Shown one piece after another: positions 52,858-61,350 of a stretch of 64,000 nucleotides of DNA. The notes below the pieces were generated by a model. It saw only the letters and a program-made list of their open reading frames with translations, was not told the origin of the DNA and ran no database searches. The stretch covers positions 1 to 64,000 of the forward strand of contig CAJTLY010000005.1 in NCBI GenBank assembly GCA_910577095.1, read 5' to 3'. The stretch comes from an uncultured Alphaproteobacteria bacterium (GTDB lineage: Bacteria > Pseudomonadota > Alphaproteobacteria > RF32 > CAG-239). Position 1 is the stretch's first letter. Every line of letters begins with the position of its first letter. Both the position numbers and the translations under genes were made by a program.

Positions 52858-52890
52858 AAAAAGAGGTTCCGTTGTTCGGAACCTCTTTTT
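52858..52890 (+). terminator. Terminator of the 51699-52835 gene
   Basis: Stem AAGAGGTTCC/GGAACCTCTT with a 7-nt loop and T-run. Confidence 0.9.
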
Positions 52891-52918
52891 GTTTCCGGCT
52901 GCGGCCGTAAAACGCTAC

Positions 52919-52949
52919 AAAAAAACGCATCCTTGTCAGGATGCGTTTT
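52919..52949 (-). terminator. Terminator of the small membrane protein gene
   Basis: Stem AAAACGCATCC/GGATGCGTTTT, T-run on the minus strand. Confidence 0.9.
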
Positions 52950-52975
52950 GGAAGTTTGATTGTCGAAGCGGTAAC

Positions 52976-53353
52976 CTATGACCGATTGGACTTGTTTCTG
53001 AATCTTCGCTCCCTTATCGAGTCGCTTAATATGCTGTAGACGGAGAGAAGAACAAGAAGCGCGATCGCGTTAATAAAACCGTAGAGAAACTGCCACATCC
53101 ATCCGTCGGGAAGAGTGTCGATAAAGGTCGCCGGCCATCCCAGACACCAGAAGATGCCTCCCAGATAAAGAGTCAAAAGGATGGTGAAAAATACTCTTTC
53201 CATCCATGTTTTGCTGTACCAAAGGGACAGAGCGACGGCAAAAGGACCCAGAAAGAATACTGAACCGAGTACGAAGCTGATAAGCTGCGGAACGGCGATC
53301 GCAAAAAACGACGGAATGCCTACGAGAAGATGCCTCCATTTAAAATTTTCCAT
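52976..53353 (-). CDS. Small integral membrane protein
   Basis: About 125 residues from the ATG at 53353 (an in-frame start at 53398 is less likely). Three to four membrane helices (LLVGIPSFFAIAVPQLISFV, VFFLGPFAVALSLWY, VFFTILLTLYLGGIFWCLGW, FINAIALLVLLSVYSIL) and a basic C-terminal tail. No family is recognised. An AT-rich leader without a Shine-Dalgarno and its own terminator fit the foreign-looking gene group; it is convergent with the orphan gene beside it. Confidence 0.7.
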   Translation of the reverse strand: MENFKWRHLLVGIPSFFAIAVPQLISFVLGSVFFLGPFAVALSLWYSKTWMERVFFTILLTLYLGGIFWCLGWPATFIDTLPDGWMWQFLYGFINAIALLVLLSVYSILSDSIRERRFRNKSNRS

Positions 53354-53454
53354 AGATGTAGATTTTTGGGGTTTAGAATTATAAAAGAAAATAATCAATG
53401 ATTTTGTCTATTATAAAAAAAACCTCAGAAAACGCAAGCGAAATTTTTACCTTT

Positions 53455-53488
53455 AAAAAATAAAACCGGGACCGATTCGTCCCGGTTG
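53455..53488 (-). terminator. Terminator of cmk
   Basis: Stem AACCGGGAC/GTCCCGGTT, followed on the minus strand by an A/T-rich run of T. It separates cmk from rpsA transcription. Confidence 0.85.
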
Positions 53489-53506
53489 GAAATACGGCAG
53501 TCCGCT

Positions 53507-54166
53507 TTAGTGCCGGTGGGCTTCAATGTAAGCGACCGTCTGTTCGGCGACTTGATCGGCCGTCAGCGCCGAAGTGTCGAGAATGACGGCGTCGTCGGCC
53601 GGTTTCAACGGAGCGGTTGCCCGTTCGGAGTCGCGCTTGTCACGGGCAATCATGTCGGCCAGCACTTTTTCAAAATCCGCAGCGACTCCTTTCTGTACAA
53701 ATTCGTCATATCGGCGTTTTGCCCGTACTTCGGGGCCTGCAGTTATAAAAAATTTAATGTCGGCATCGGGGCAAACTACGGTTCCCGTATCACGTCCGTC
53801 ATACACGGCACCGTTGGCCGGGGTTCCGTCGGCAAAAGTCGGGTTATGGGAAAAGTCCTGCTGCATTTTGAGAAGAGCGCTGCGTACCGCCGGATGAGCG
53901 GAAACAATCGAAGCTGCCTGTCCGCCGATGTCAGTGCGAAAATCGGGATGGCGGGAAAGTTCCATCATTTTGACAAAAGTCATTTCCGAAGCGATTCGGG
54001 CTGCCGAATCCTGATCATGAACATCAAGCTCTTGCAGCACCATTTCCAGTCCGACCGCGCGGTAAACCATACCGGTATCGAAGTAAGCCAAACGATATTT
54101 TTCGGCCAGGGTGGCGGCCAGAGTTCCTTTGCCTGCGGCGGCAGGCCCGTCAATCGTGATAATCAT
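53507..54166 (-). CDS. cmk: Cytidylate kinase
   Basis: Phosphorylates CMP and dCMP. The 219-residue protein begins with the P-loop IDGPAAAGKGTLA and has the CMP-binding region YFDTGMVYRAVG and the DGRDTGTVVCPDA motif. Usually it is followed by rpsA; here a terminator and two foreign-looking genes intervene. Confidence 0.96.
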   Translation of the reverse strand: MIITIDGPAAAGKGTLAATLAEKYRLAYFDTGMVYRAVGLEMVLQELDVHDQDSAARIASEMTFVKMMELSRHPDFRTDIGGQAASIVSAHPAVRSALLKMQQDFSHNPTFADGTPANGAVYDGRDTGTVVCPDADIKFFITAGPEVRAKRRYDEFVQKGVAADFEKVLADMIARDKRDSERATAPLKPADDAVILDTSALTADQVAEQTVAYIEAHRH

Positions 54167-54281
54167 ATTTTTATGCCTGTAACGAAAACTTAACTAACAT
54201 CATTGTATATTCGGGTTAAACCATAAACTCAAGCCTTGGAAACGGGTTATACAGAATTTTATTTTAACCGGGGAAACGATC

Positions 54282-55025
54282 TTGTCAAAAACCGCCAAAG
54301 TCCGTTTGTTTGTCGACCTGCCGCTGATTGAGGGGCAGCCGGTGACGTTTGCCGAAGAACAGAGCCGTTATCTGGTCTCGGTGATGCGTCTGACCGTCAA
54401 TGACGAAGTTTTGTTGTTTAACGGCCGCGACGGCGAATTTGCCGCCGTTTTGACCGCTGTGGGCAAAAAAAACGTTCAGGCCGAAGTCTGCCGGCAAACG
54501 CGGCCGTTTGCGGCCGGTGAGGATATCTGGCTTTTGTTTGCGCCGGTAAAAAAAGATCGTACCGATTATATTATCGAAAAGGCGACCGAGCTGGGGGTTA
54601 AAAAAATAATTCCGGTTATTACCCGTCATACCATTACGGACCGGGTTCGCACCGAGCGTTTTGCGGCTCAGGCCGCCGAAGCGGCAGAGCAGTCGCGGCG
54701 CCTTGACGTTCCGCAAATCGGCGAAGCGATCCGGTTGGAAACCCTTCTGTCGGGTTGGGAACCTGACCGGCGGTTGTTTTTTATGGACGAAAGCGGCCGC
54801 GGGTTGCCGGCGCGGCAGGCGTTTGCGGCTTATCGCGGCGCATCGGCGGTTTTGGTCGGTCCGGAGGGCGGCTTTTCCGATGAAGAACTGGCAGATTTGC
54901 GCTCAAAGCCGTTTGCGGTCGCCGTCAGTCTCGGGCCGCTGATTTTGCGGGCAGAAACCGCGGTTGCGGCGTCACTCAGTTTGTGGCAGGCCGTCGGCGG
55001 TCATTGGGATGGAGAAGAAAAATGA
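54282..55025 (+). CDS. rsmE: 16S rRNA (uracil1498-N3)-methyltransferase
   Basis: A 247-residue SPOUT methyltransferase. The C-terminal knot shows VGPEGGFSDEEL and LGPLILRAETA, the SAM-binding loops of RsmE; a PUA-like N-terminal domain precedes. The start is TTG at 54282 after GGGGAAACGATC. The stop overlaps the next start (ATGA). Confidence 0.93.
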   Translation: MSKTAKVRLFVDLPLIEGQPVTFAEEQSRYLVSVMRLTVNDEVLLFNGRDGEFAAVLTAVGKKNVQAEVCRQTRPFAAGEDIWLLFAPVKKDRTDYIIEKATELGVKKIIPVITRHTITDRVRTERFAAQAAEAAEQSRRLDVPQIGEAIRLETLLSGWEPDRRLFFMDESGRGLPARQAFAAYRGASAVLVGPEGGFSDEELADLRSKPFAVAVSLGPLILRAETAVAASLSLWQAVGGHWDGEEK

Positions 55026-55744
55026 AAAGGAAGAGCAGTGTCATTCCGCCGGCGCGCCGTGCGGCGGCCAAAGCCAAAATTCCGCTTTATCAAAAGGAGT
55101 TTTACAGTTGGTTGTACGAAAGTCCGCGTCTGACCGGCTGGCTGGATAACCAGCGGCTGCTGAATATTCTGACTTTCGGATTCAGTTCCAAAATGCTGCG
55201 TTCCTGCGCGGCGGAAGTTTCGGTTTCGGCCGACGTTTTGCAAATGGGTGCCACTTTCGGCGATCAAATCGGCGTCGCGGCGTCAAAAGTCGGCATTTAC
55301 GGGCATTATGACCTGATTGACGTCAGCATGACCCAGCTGCGCCACCAGCGCAATAAGTACTGTTATCTTTATCCGTTTATGCGCTTTGTCAATCAGGACG
55401 CTTCGGAGCCGCTCAAACGGCAATACGACGTCATTATCTGCTATATGCTGCTGCATGAGGTGCCGTCGGCAACCCGAGCCCAGATCGTCAATAATGCGCT
55501 CAGCGCGGTCAAACCGGGGGGCAAAGTCGTTTTTATTGATTACAATAATTCGCCGATCTGGCATCCGCTGCGTTATGTCGTCAAGATTTTTAACCGTCTG
55601 TACCAGCCGTTTGCCGAAAAGCTGTGGAATAACGAAATCAAAAACTATGCCCGCAATCCGTCGGAATATTTTTGGCGCAAGACCACATTTTTCGGCCGTA
55701 TGTACCAAAAAGTGGTTGCTACTAAAAAAGAAGGGCTGTATTGA
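55022..55744 (+). CDS. rquA: Class I SAM-dependent methyltransferase-like protein, probable RquA (rhodoquinone biosynthesis)
   Basis: A 240-residue protein. The segments WLYESPRLTGWLDNQRLLN, VLQMGATFGDQ, LLHEVPSATR and VKPGGKVVFIDYNN followed by HPLRYVVKIFNRLYQPFAEKLW match what is known of RquA, which converts ubiquinone to rhodoquinone for fumarate reduction without oxygen. RquA has Gln instead of the acidic residue in the first SAM loop; here LQMGATFGD also has Gln. A menaquinone/ubiquinone methyltransferase is the alternative. Coupled to rsmE by a 4-nt overlap and ended by a terminator. The call rests on recalled motifs. Confidence 0.7.
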   Translation: MKRKSSVIPPARRAAAKAKIPLYQKEFYSWLYESPRLTGWLDNQRLLNILTFGFSSKMLRSCAAEVSVSADVLQMGATFGDQIGVAASKVGIYGHYDLIDVSMTQLRHQRNKYCYLYPFMRFVNQDASEPLKRQYDVIICYMLLHEVPSATRAQIVNNALSAVKPGGKVVFIDYNNSPIWHPLRYVVKIFNRLYQPFAEKLWNNEIKNYARNPSEYFWRKTTFFGRMYQKVVATKKEGLY

Positions 55745-55757
55745 CAGCCCTTCTTTT
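55726..55757 (+). terminator. Terminator of the rsmE-rquA unit
   Basis: Stem AAAGAAGGGCTGT/ACAGCCCTTCTTT, overlapping the last codons of the upstream gene. Confidence 0.85.
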
Positions 55758-55783
55758 GCTTTTTAGCACTTTGCCGCTGCTTT

Positions 55784-56764
55784 TTACTTAAACAGAGCTT
55801 TAATCCGTTCGGCAATTTCGGCTGCCGGATCCAGACGCTCCATGGCGGCGGTGTTTTCGACGTCATAGGCATTGATATCCATGGCATAACCGCCGTCAAA
55901 CAGCGATTGAACAAAACGCTGGTGTTTGGGAGTCAGCCAGTTTTTGCCGCTGAAAACCATCACCGGTTTTCCGGATCCGCACGATTCGCAAGCCATCGAA
56001 ACCGAATCTCCGGTGACGATGATGCGGTCGGCGCAAGCATAAAAGCCCATAATCGGGTTTTCTTTTTTTTCGCCCCACAGGTAGGTATAAGCCGGAATGT
56101 GGGCAAGTTTCTTCATAATGATGTCTTCGGCGGATTTTCCGGTCCGGCGCGATGACGTAATCAGGATCGAACCGCTGACCTGATTGTGAACTTTCAAAAT
56201 GGCATCGGCCAGCATCTCGGCGTTTTTGTCGGTAAACGGTTTGTTTTTGATGGCGCCGCCGACCAGTATGGCTGTCAGGGGTTTCGGCAGCGAGGCAAAG
56301 GCCGGTGTCCATTTTTGTCGAGCTTCTTCAAGAGCTTGCGGCGAAATGCGATGCGCGCATCCGGTAATGTAAAGCAGATTTTCGCCTTCGGCTTTGCCGC
56401 GGTCGTGCTCAGGAATAACAATCAGATCCATTTCCGCGGCGCCGAATTTGCCGGGAAACATCAATTGAATGATTTTGGTTTTTCCCTTTGACGCTTTTTT
56501 CAACCATAAGGCGATCGGTGCGGTACGGCGGCTGATTGATAACACGGCGTCGGGAAAAGGTTCGCCTTTGATCGGCGCGCTTTGTTTGCGGTCGACGCCG
56601 ATCAGGGTTTTGCGCCGGATGCAGTTCGGAAGAGCCGCCAACCGGTTATAAACGATTTTCTTTTCAATCACTTCAAACTCGTCGGCAATGGCCGGCAAAA
56701 TTCCTCTGGCCTGTCCGACGCTGCCGGCCCGGTCGTCCATAAGTGCCCAAATTGTTTTTTTCAT
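55784..56764 (-). CDS. ELM1-family protein, probable glycosyltransferase-like
   Basis: A 326-residue protein of the ELM1/DUF1022 family (WALMDDRAGSVGQARGI start, AILVGGAIKNKPF, VTGDSVSMACESCGSGKPVMVF). The family is typical of Alphaproteobacteria and mitochondria-bearing eukaryotes; the fold resembles GT-B glycosyltransferases. The biochemical role in bacteria is unsettled, probably envelope glycan or lipid related. No signal peptide. Confidence 0.85.
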   Translation of the reverse strand: MKKTIWALMDDRAGSVGQARGILPAIADEFEVIEKKIVYNRLAALPNCIRRKTLIGVDRKQSAPIKGEPFPDAVLSISRRTAPIALWLKKASKGKTKIIQLMFPGKFGAAEMDLIVIPEHDRGKAEGENLLYITGCAHRISPQALEEARQKWTPAFASLPKPLTAILVGGAIKNKPFTDKNAEMLADAILKVHNQVSGSILITSSRRTGKSAEDIIMKKLAHIPAYTYLWGEKKENPIMGFYACADRIIVTGDSVSMACESCGSGKPVMVFSGKNWLTPKHQRFVQSLFDGGYAMDINAYDVENTAAMERLDPAAEIAERIKALFK

Positions 56765-56867
56765 GTTTGATAACTCTAATATTTTTATAGTAAAACGATT
56801 CGTTTCCCATTATATTATTTGTATTGATTAACACAATGTTTTTTTTGAGAAAAGACAGGAGGCGGCA

Positions 56868-57173
56868 ATGAAGAAACTTGCGTTGTTTTTGGCGGTTTTG
56901 ATGTTGGGCTGTTCGACGGCCGCACAGGCGCAAATGACGGCAACCCGCGATGCGCAGTACATAGCGGTGCTGCGGGCGGTGGTCAATTACAAAATTGACG
57001 ACGATGAAAATATCCGCAATATCGAACGGCTGCGCGAAGATCGGCGCTTTAACGAAAAGGTTCAGAAGATGCTGGACAAGCTGAGCAACGAACGCAGCAA
57101 AAACACCACCAACCGCCGGGTTTTGCAAATTCTTGAGCAGGCCGGCAAAGACCTGTATAATCTTTTGGATTAA
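56868..57173 (+). CDS. Small exported helical protein
   Basis: A 101-residue protein with a signal peptide (ALFLAVLMLGCSTAAQA; a lipobox-like LGC is also present, so it could be a lipoprotein) followed by a charged helical mature part. A GGAGG ribosome binding site lies just upstream. It precedes a second small lipoprotein gene by 63 bp. No known family. Confidence 0.7.
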   Translation: MKKLALFLAVLMLGCSTAAQAQMTATRDAQYIAVLRAVVNYKIDDDENIRNIERLREDRRFNEKVQKMLDKLSNERSKNTTNRRVLQILEQAGKDLYNLLD

Positions 57174-57236
57174 GCTTTGTTTAACCAAGCGGTGGTATCT
57201 TTTGGCTATATTACTAACTCAAGACGGGGAAAATTG

Positions 57237-57719
57237 ATGAAGAATTTAAAATATGCGGTGTTGAGCGCGGCAATTTTGTTGAGTGCCTGCCATTATAATG
57301 AAGTTTATTATGACGAAAGCGTTATTGCCGTTGAAGAAACGGCGGTTGAAAACGCCGGCGGCGAAGTTGTCGCAACCGCCGTTCCGGCCGAAAACAGCCG
57401 GCCGGACGCAACGGTAAAAACGCCGGTTGCGGAAAAAGAACAGCCTCGGGAAGAAGTTGAAGTCATGAATCCGGATCAGCCGGTCGAAAAGCTGGCTTAC
57501 GATTCGGCTTATGACCGTTTTTTGGACAATGTGGTCATCAAAGCCCGTTCGGACAATTATGTAACCTATGAGTATAAAGACGTCCGGGTTGACGAACTGG
57601 CGCCGCTGGCTTCGCGTTATTGTGAAGAACACGGTAACCGCACCGCTGTTTTGCGCAGCGTCATTCTGTATAAAAATTATGCCCGCCGGGCGACTTTTGA
57701 CTGTCTGCGCTTGCAATAG
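57237..57719 (+). CDS. Putative lipoprotein
   Basis: A 160-residue protein from the ATG at 57237 (GGGGAAAATTG upstream). Lipobox YAVLSAAILLSAC. The mature protein has an acidic, low-complexity first half and a C-terminal region with two Cys (SRYCEEHG, TFDCLRLQ) that may be disulfide-bonded. A similar domain occurs as a short C-terminal module in alphaproteobacterial lipoproteins, but no function is known. Confidence 0.72.
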   Translation: MKNLKYAVLSAAILLSACHYNEVYYDESVIAVEETAVENAGGEVVATAVPAENSRPDATVKTPVAEKEQPREEVEVMNPDQPVEKLAYDSAYDRFLDNVVIKARSDNYVTYEYKDVRVDELAPLASRYCEEHGNRTAVLRSVILYKNYARRATFDCLRLQ

Positions 57720-57785
57720 ACTTTTAAAAATCCTATATAAATACCAAGTATGACAGGATTTTAAAAAGATCAGGCAAAAAGTTAA

Positions 57786-58721
57786 ATGGCAAAAGATTTA
57801 TACAACATTTTAGGCGTGTCCAAAACGGCGACCAAGGCCGAGATCAAATCGGCCTACCACAAGCTGGCCCGCAAATATCATCCCGACGTCAACAAAGACA
57901 ATCCGTCCGCTGCCGAAAAGTTTAAGGAAATTTCGGCAGCTTATGACATTTTGGGTGACGAGGACAAACGCAAGAAATATGACAATAATGAAATTGACGC
58001 CGACGGCAAGCCCACCGGCTTCGGCGCCGGGTACGGCAATACATATTCCGGCGGCGGCAATCCGTTTGGTCAGGGCGGTTTCTATTCGTCTTCCGGCGAT
58101 CAAAATGCCAATTTTGATTTTTCTTCCATTTTCGGCGACGACATTTTTTCGGCGTTCAACGGCGGGCAGGGCGGTCGGCACGGATTTTCGGGCGCTTCGC
58201 GCCGCTCCCGCAAGGGCGAAGACGTATCCTATACGATGCGGATCGATTTTCTGACCGCCGTGCGCGGCGGCGAACGGCAAATTGCGCTCGGCGGCCGCAA
58301 TATCAATGTCAAAATTCCCTCGGGAACCGTTGACGGACAGACACTGCGTCTGAAAGGACTGGGAAATCCGGGGCATTACGGCGGTGAAAACGGCGATGTT
58401 CTGATTACGCTGAATGTCGATAAACATCCTTATTTCGGCATGGAAGGACAAAATATTACAATGGAGCTGCCGATTACGGTAAAAGAGGCGGTTCTGGGCG
58501 CCAAAATCACCGTGCCGACGATTGACGGCCAAGTGGCGGTAAAAGTTCCCGCCTATGCCGGCAGCGGCGACAAACTGCGCCTGAAAGGCAAAGGAGTTAA
58601 AAACCGCAACGGTCAGGGCGATCAGATTATTACTCTCAAGATCGTGGCGCCGCGGATTAAAAACGCCGAATTGGAAAAAGTACTGCAAACAATGCCGGAT
58701 GAGAACATAAGGACTTTTTGA
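57786..58721 (+). CDS. DnaJ-class co-chaperone, CbpA-like
   Basis: A 311-residue protein with an N-terminal J domain (HPD in KYHPDVNKD) that stimulates DnaK, a Gly/Phe-rich linker (about 75-150) and a DnaJ C-terminal substrate-binding domain without the zinc-finger cysteines, hence CbpA/DjlA-type rather than DnaJ itself. It is a cytoplasmic co-chaperone and might be part of the sigma-32 response (inference). Confidence 0.9.
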   Translation: MAKDLYNILGVSKTATKAEIKSAYHKLARKYHPDVNKDNPSAAEKFKEISAAYDILGDEDKRKKYDNNEIDADGKPTGFGAGYGNTYSGGGNPFGQGGFYSSSGDQNANFDFSSIFGDDIFSAFNGGQGGRHGFSGASRRSRKGEDVSYTMRIDFLTAVRGGERQIALGGRNINVKIPSGTVDGQTLRLKGLGNPGHYGGENGDVLITLNVDKHPYFGMEGQNITMELPITVKEAVLGAKITVPTIDGQVAVKVPAYAGSGDKLRLKGKGVKNRNGQGDQIITLKIVAPRIKNAELEKVLQTMPDENIRTF

Positions 58722-59293
58722 TGCTGCTGGAAGCACTGCGCGATTTTGAATGGTACAACGAGCCCCGGGAAGTTTCTTTCAGTGACCGCGGGGTAAAAAT
58801 TACCGCGTCCCCGCATACCGATTTTTGGCAAGATACCGTGCGTGCTTATCATAAAGACGACGGCCATTTTTTCTATGGCGGCCGGCGCGGCGCTTTTATG
58901 ATGACGGCTTCCTGGCGGTTTGACAATCCCGGCGGTTTTGCCCAATGCGGTTTGATGGGGCGGCTTGATGAAAGAAACTGGTTCAAAATTGCGGTGATGT
59001 CGCGCAACAGCCAGCCGCAAAATATCGGCACCGTGGTAACCGTCAACGGCAATTCGGATATGGCTTTGGTACCGCTTGAAGGCGCGCCGGCGGACGTCTG
59101 GTTCCGTGTGCGCAAAAGTGCCGACGGTATTTATGAGTTGGCTTATTCGGTTAACGGGATTGTTTTTGCGGCAGTGCGGCGTTTCCGTCTCGGTAACGAA
59201 AGCGGCGAAATTGACGCCGGCGTATATATTTGCAGCCCTTCCGAACAGGCTTATACGGCTCTGTTGTCTTCAATTGAAAATGATACCTTGTAA
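58721..59293 (+). CDS. DUF1349 domain protein
   Basis: A 190-residue protein of the DUF1349 family (FEWYNEPREVSF, HDGHFFYGG-type and FAQCGLMGRLDERNWFKIAV segments), a concanavalin-like beta sandwich found in sugar-related or regulatory contexts. No signal peptide. The start codon overlaps the stop of the DnaJ-class gene (TGATG), so they are translated together. The function is unknown. Confidence 0.8.
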   Translation: MLLEALRDFEWYNEPREVSFSDRGVKITASPHTDFWQDTVRAYHKDDGHFFYGGRRGAFMMTASWRFDNPGGFAQCGLMGRLDERNWFKIAVMSRNSQPQNIGTVVTVNGNSDMALVPLEGAPADVWFRVRKSADGIYELAYSVNGIVFAAVRRFRLGNESGEIDAGVYICSPSEQAYTALLSSIENDTL

Positions 59294-59303
59294 AAACCGC
59301 CGA

Positions 59304-59334
59304 ATTCCCGGCAGCTTTGATTGCAGCCGGGAAT
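59304..59334 (+). terminator. Hairpin after the DUF1349 gene
   Basis: A 9-bp stem ATTCCCGGC/GCCGGGAAT with a 13-nt loop, not followed by a clear T-run, so it may be a weak terminator. Confidence 0.5.
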
Positions 59335-59412
59335 AAGTTATCCTGATTTTTGTCTTTAAAATTGCTGGGGTGCGGCTTTGGGGCGCCGGTCCTGCTCGAT
59401 TTGGGAAAAACG

Positions 59413-59997
59413 TCAGTCGTAAAACCAGGCAATGCCGCATTTGAACAATTTGTCACACTTGCAGTGTATTGCGGCTTCGGCCGGCGACAGCGGCAGGTCG
59501 ACCGCGGCATATTCGCCGTTGTCAAGATTGGAGGGAAAACCCCGCGGCGGAACGATGCCGGTCGGACTGATAACCAGATATTGCAGACCGTTGGCGCTGC
59601 CGCCCCAGTCGGTTGAAGCGAGCTGAGAACAGGTTTTTTCGGTCAATCCGTTATAAACCATCACAAAACCTTTATTGCGGGCAATTGATTTGACGGTTAC
59701 TTCACCGTTCATGACATGAAAAAGCTTTTTCCCGGTTTCGTCTTGACGAACGCCGGTGACCAGATTGAGTTCAATGACGTTTTTATCCAAATCTTCATAC
59801 GACCTCTGGTCGGCATACAAGTTTTTTATATTATGTGCAGTGGTGCTGATATCAACCACCAACTTATCGGTATTTATTTTTTCCATTGCTTTGGTATAAC
59901 CAGCAATCCCACCGATCGACAAAACACCGATAATTGCCAATACGCCTAAAATTTCGATCATCGAGCGTCCTTGTTGGCAAAGAAGAGCGTGTCTCAA
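59413..59997 (-). CDS. Type IV pilin-like protein 1
   Basis: A 194-residue prepilin. The sequence GRSMIEILGVLAIIGVLSIG gives a cleavage site after Gly with Glu at mature position 5 and a long hydrophobic helix, as in PilS/PilA-type (R64-like, type IVb) pilins. The C-terminal part has paired cysteines (TCSQLASTDWG, CKCDKLFKC). It is the gene farthest downstream in the pilus cluster and is separated by 680 bp from pilin 2. Likely surface pilus subunit, possibly minor. Confidence 0.85.
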   Translation of the reverse strand: MRHALLCQQGRSMIEILGVLAIIGVLSIGGIAGYTKAMEKINTDKLVVDISTTAHNIKNLYADQRSYEDLDKNVIELNLVTGVRQDETGKKLFHVMNGEVTVKSIARNKGFVMVYNGLTEKTCSQLASTDWGGSANGLQYLVISPTGIVPPRGFPSNLDNGEYAAVDLPLSPAEAAIHCKCDKLFKCGIAWFYD

Positions 59998-60123
59998 GTT
60001 TTAGTCTCCAAAACATTTAATTTCTCATGTCCTTATATACTATTTCACTCCGAAGGAAAATACAAGTCTTTTTATTTAATTCTTTAGGCGTTATTTTGTC
60101 CCTAATCAATTGAATTGCATTTG

Positions 60124-60138
60124 TTTTTTTTTTTTTTG
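60124..60138 (-). repeat. Run of 15 T (A on the gene strand) upstream of pilin 1
   Basis: A homopolymer of 15 identical bases lies 127 bp before the pilin 1 start codon. Such tracts are prone to slippage and can change promoter spacing or strength. The effect is inference. Confidence 0.7.
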
Positions 60139-60628
60139 TTACAAAAATCCGGTGCCTCGGCGGCCGTTTTTTGGGCCTTAACGGCGACGTCGGTTTTAAA
60201 ATAATGTATCATTTGACGCAGACGATTTCAATCACACGTTGAGTGGGGTAAAATTTCCGATTCGTTACGATGTGGCTGACAGAATTTGGGAGTGAGCTCT
60301 GTCGCAGATTGTCGCTTAATCTGCTTGGGGAGCGGTTAAAACAAATACGGATATTGAAAACTGTTTTTATAAAAAACTGACGCAGAACGCGATGGTTTTG
60401 CATGCGCTGCCGAAACCAAAAAAGACACGCTCGACTTTATGGGGAGGAGACAACGCAAAAAATACTCCCGGGTTCAGTCGCGGGCACGGGATAAACTTCC
60501 GCCGGCTTACGCAAGTGGTCTTAATCGTTCCGAACTTCGCCCTCCGGTCCGAAAACTTTGCAAGCCTTAGGGCTGGTTCGGAGTGTCTGCCTCAACCTGC
60601 TGACGTAGCTTGTGTTACATTCAAAACA
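60139..60628. other. Non-coding region between the two pilin genes
   Basis: No gene is called. A branched fold is possible at 60529-60582, with a closing stem TCCGAAC/GTTCGGA and an inner AGCC/GGCT hairpin. Minus-strand frames at 60209-60403 and 60521-60739 have no ribosome binding site or domain and look like chance frames through a repeat-type element. Confidence 0.4.
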
Positions 60629-60629
60629 T

Positions 60630-60659
60630 AAAAAAGAGGAACCGAAGTTCCTCTTTTTG
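60630..60659 (-). terminator. Terminator of pilin 2
   Basis: Perfect 12-bp stem AAAAAGAGGAAC/GTTCCTCTTTTT with a CGAA loop. Confidence 0.9.
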
Positions 60660-60677
60660 AATTTCAACTTGGTGAAA

Positions 60678-61247
60678 TTAGTAGTATTTCCACTCAACGG
60701 AGTTCTTGTCTGCGTTGTCGCTGCAACCGGCAGCAGCATCAGCCAACTTCAAAGGCAGAGTGGCCGCAGCTGTGGTGCCTTCTTTTTTGGTCGGGCCGGT
60801 GGTTACCGAGACCAAACCGGAACCGGAACCGGAACCCCAGTCGGCAGTTGCCAAAGCGACGCAGGCTTCCTTGCCGAGACCGTCAAACTTAACCGTGAAA
60901 GTTCTGTTAGAATCAGCAGCGGCAACGGTTACTTCACCGTTAAAAGCGTTATAAGCTTTTGTAGCGCTAGCCGCTGCAACGCCGTTCAGCATTTCTGCCC
61001 CGACGGCACCCATCTGAATGGCAACAGTAGTATTCAGACCATCATAGTTCGGTTGGCCGGAGTAGAGGGTACGAATGTTGGTAACGGTTGTCGATACCTG
61101 ATCCATCGCTTTTGTCAGTTTAAATTTTGCCATCGCTTTGGAATAACCTGCGATACCGCCGACCGACAGCACGCCGATAATTGCCAAAACGCCGAGCATT
61201 TCCACCATGGAACGACCGCTTTGCTCATTCTTATATAAAGTCTTCAT
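60678..61247 (-). CDS. Type IV pilin 2 (probable major pilin)
   Basis: A 189-residue prepilin from the ATG at 61247 (GGGAGAAAAAA upstream). The site SGRSMVEMLGVLAIIG is a good type IVb processing site with Glu5. The mature domain is Ala/Thr/Gly-rich with two cysteines (EACVALATADWG, AAGCSDN) and ends in VEWKYY, sharing this C-terminal pattern with pilin 1 and with the pilin-like protein upstream. A strong terminator right behind it and a TATAAT box in the 70-bp leader allow strong separate expression, as expected for a major subunit. Confidence 0.88.
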   Translation of the reverse strand: MKTLYKNEQSGRSMVEMLGVLAIIGVLSVGGIAGYSKAMAKFKLTKAMDQVSTTVTNIRTLYSGQPNYDGLNTTVAIQMGAVGAEMLNGVAAASATKAYNAFNGEVTVAAADSNRTFTVKFDGLGKEACVALATADWGSGSGSGLVSVTTGPTKKEGTTAAATLPLKLADAAAGCSDNADKNSVEWKYY

Positions 61248-61350
61248 TTTTTTCTCCCAAAAAAAATCGTATTTCAAGTAATTATAATAGCTTAAAAATT
61301 GCTATAATACAAGTTATTTTTATCTCAGCGCATTCCTTTCCGCTACAAAA

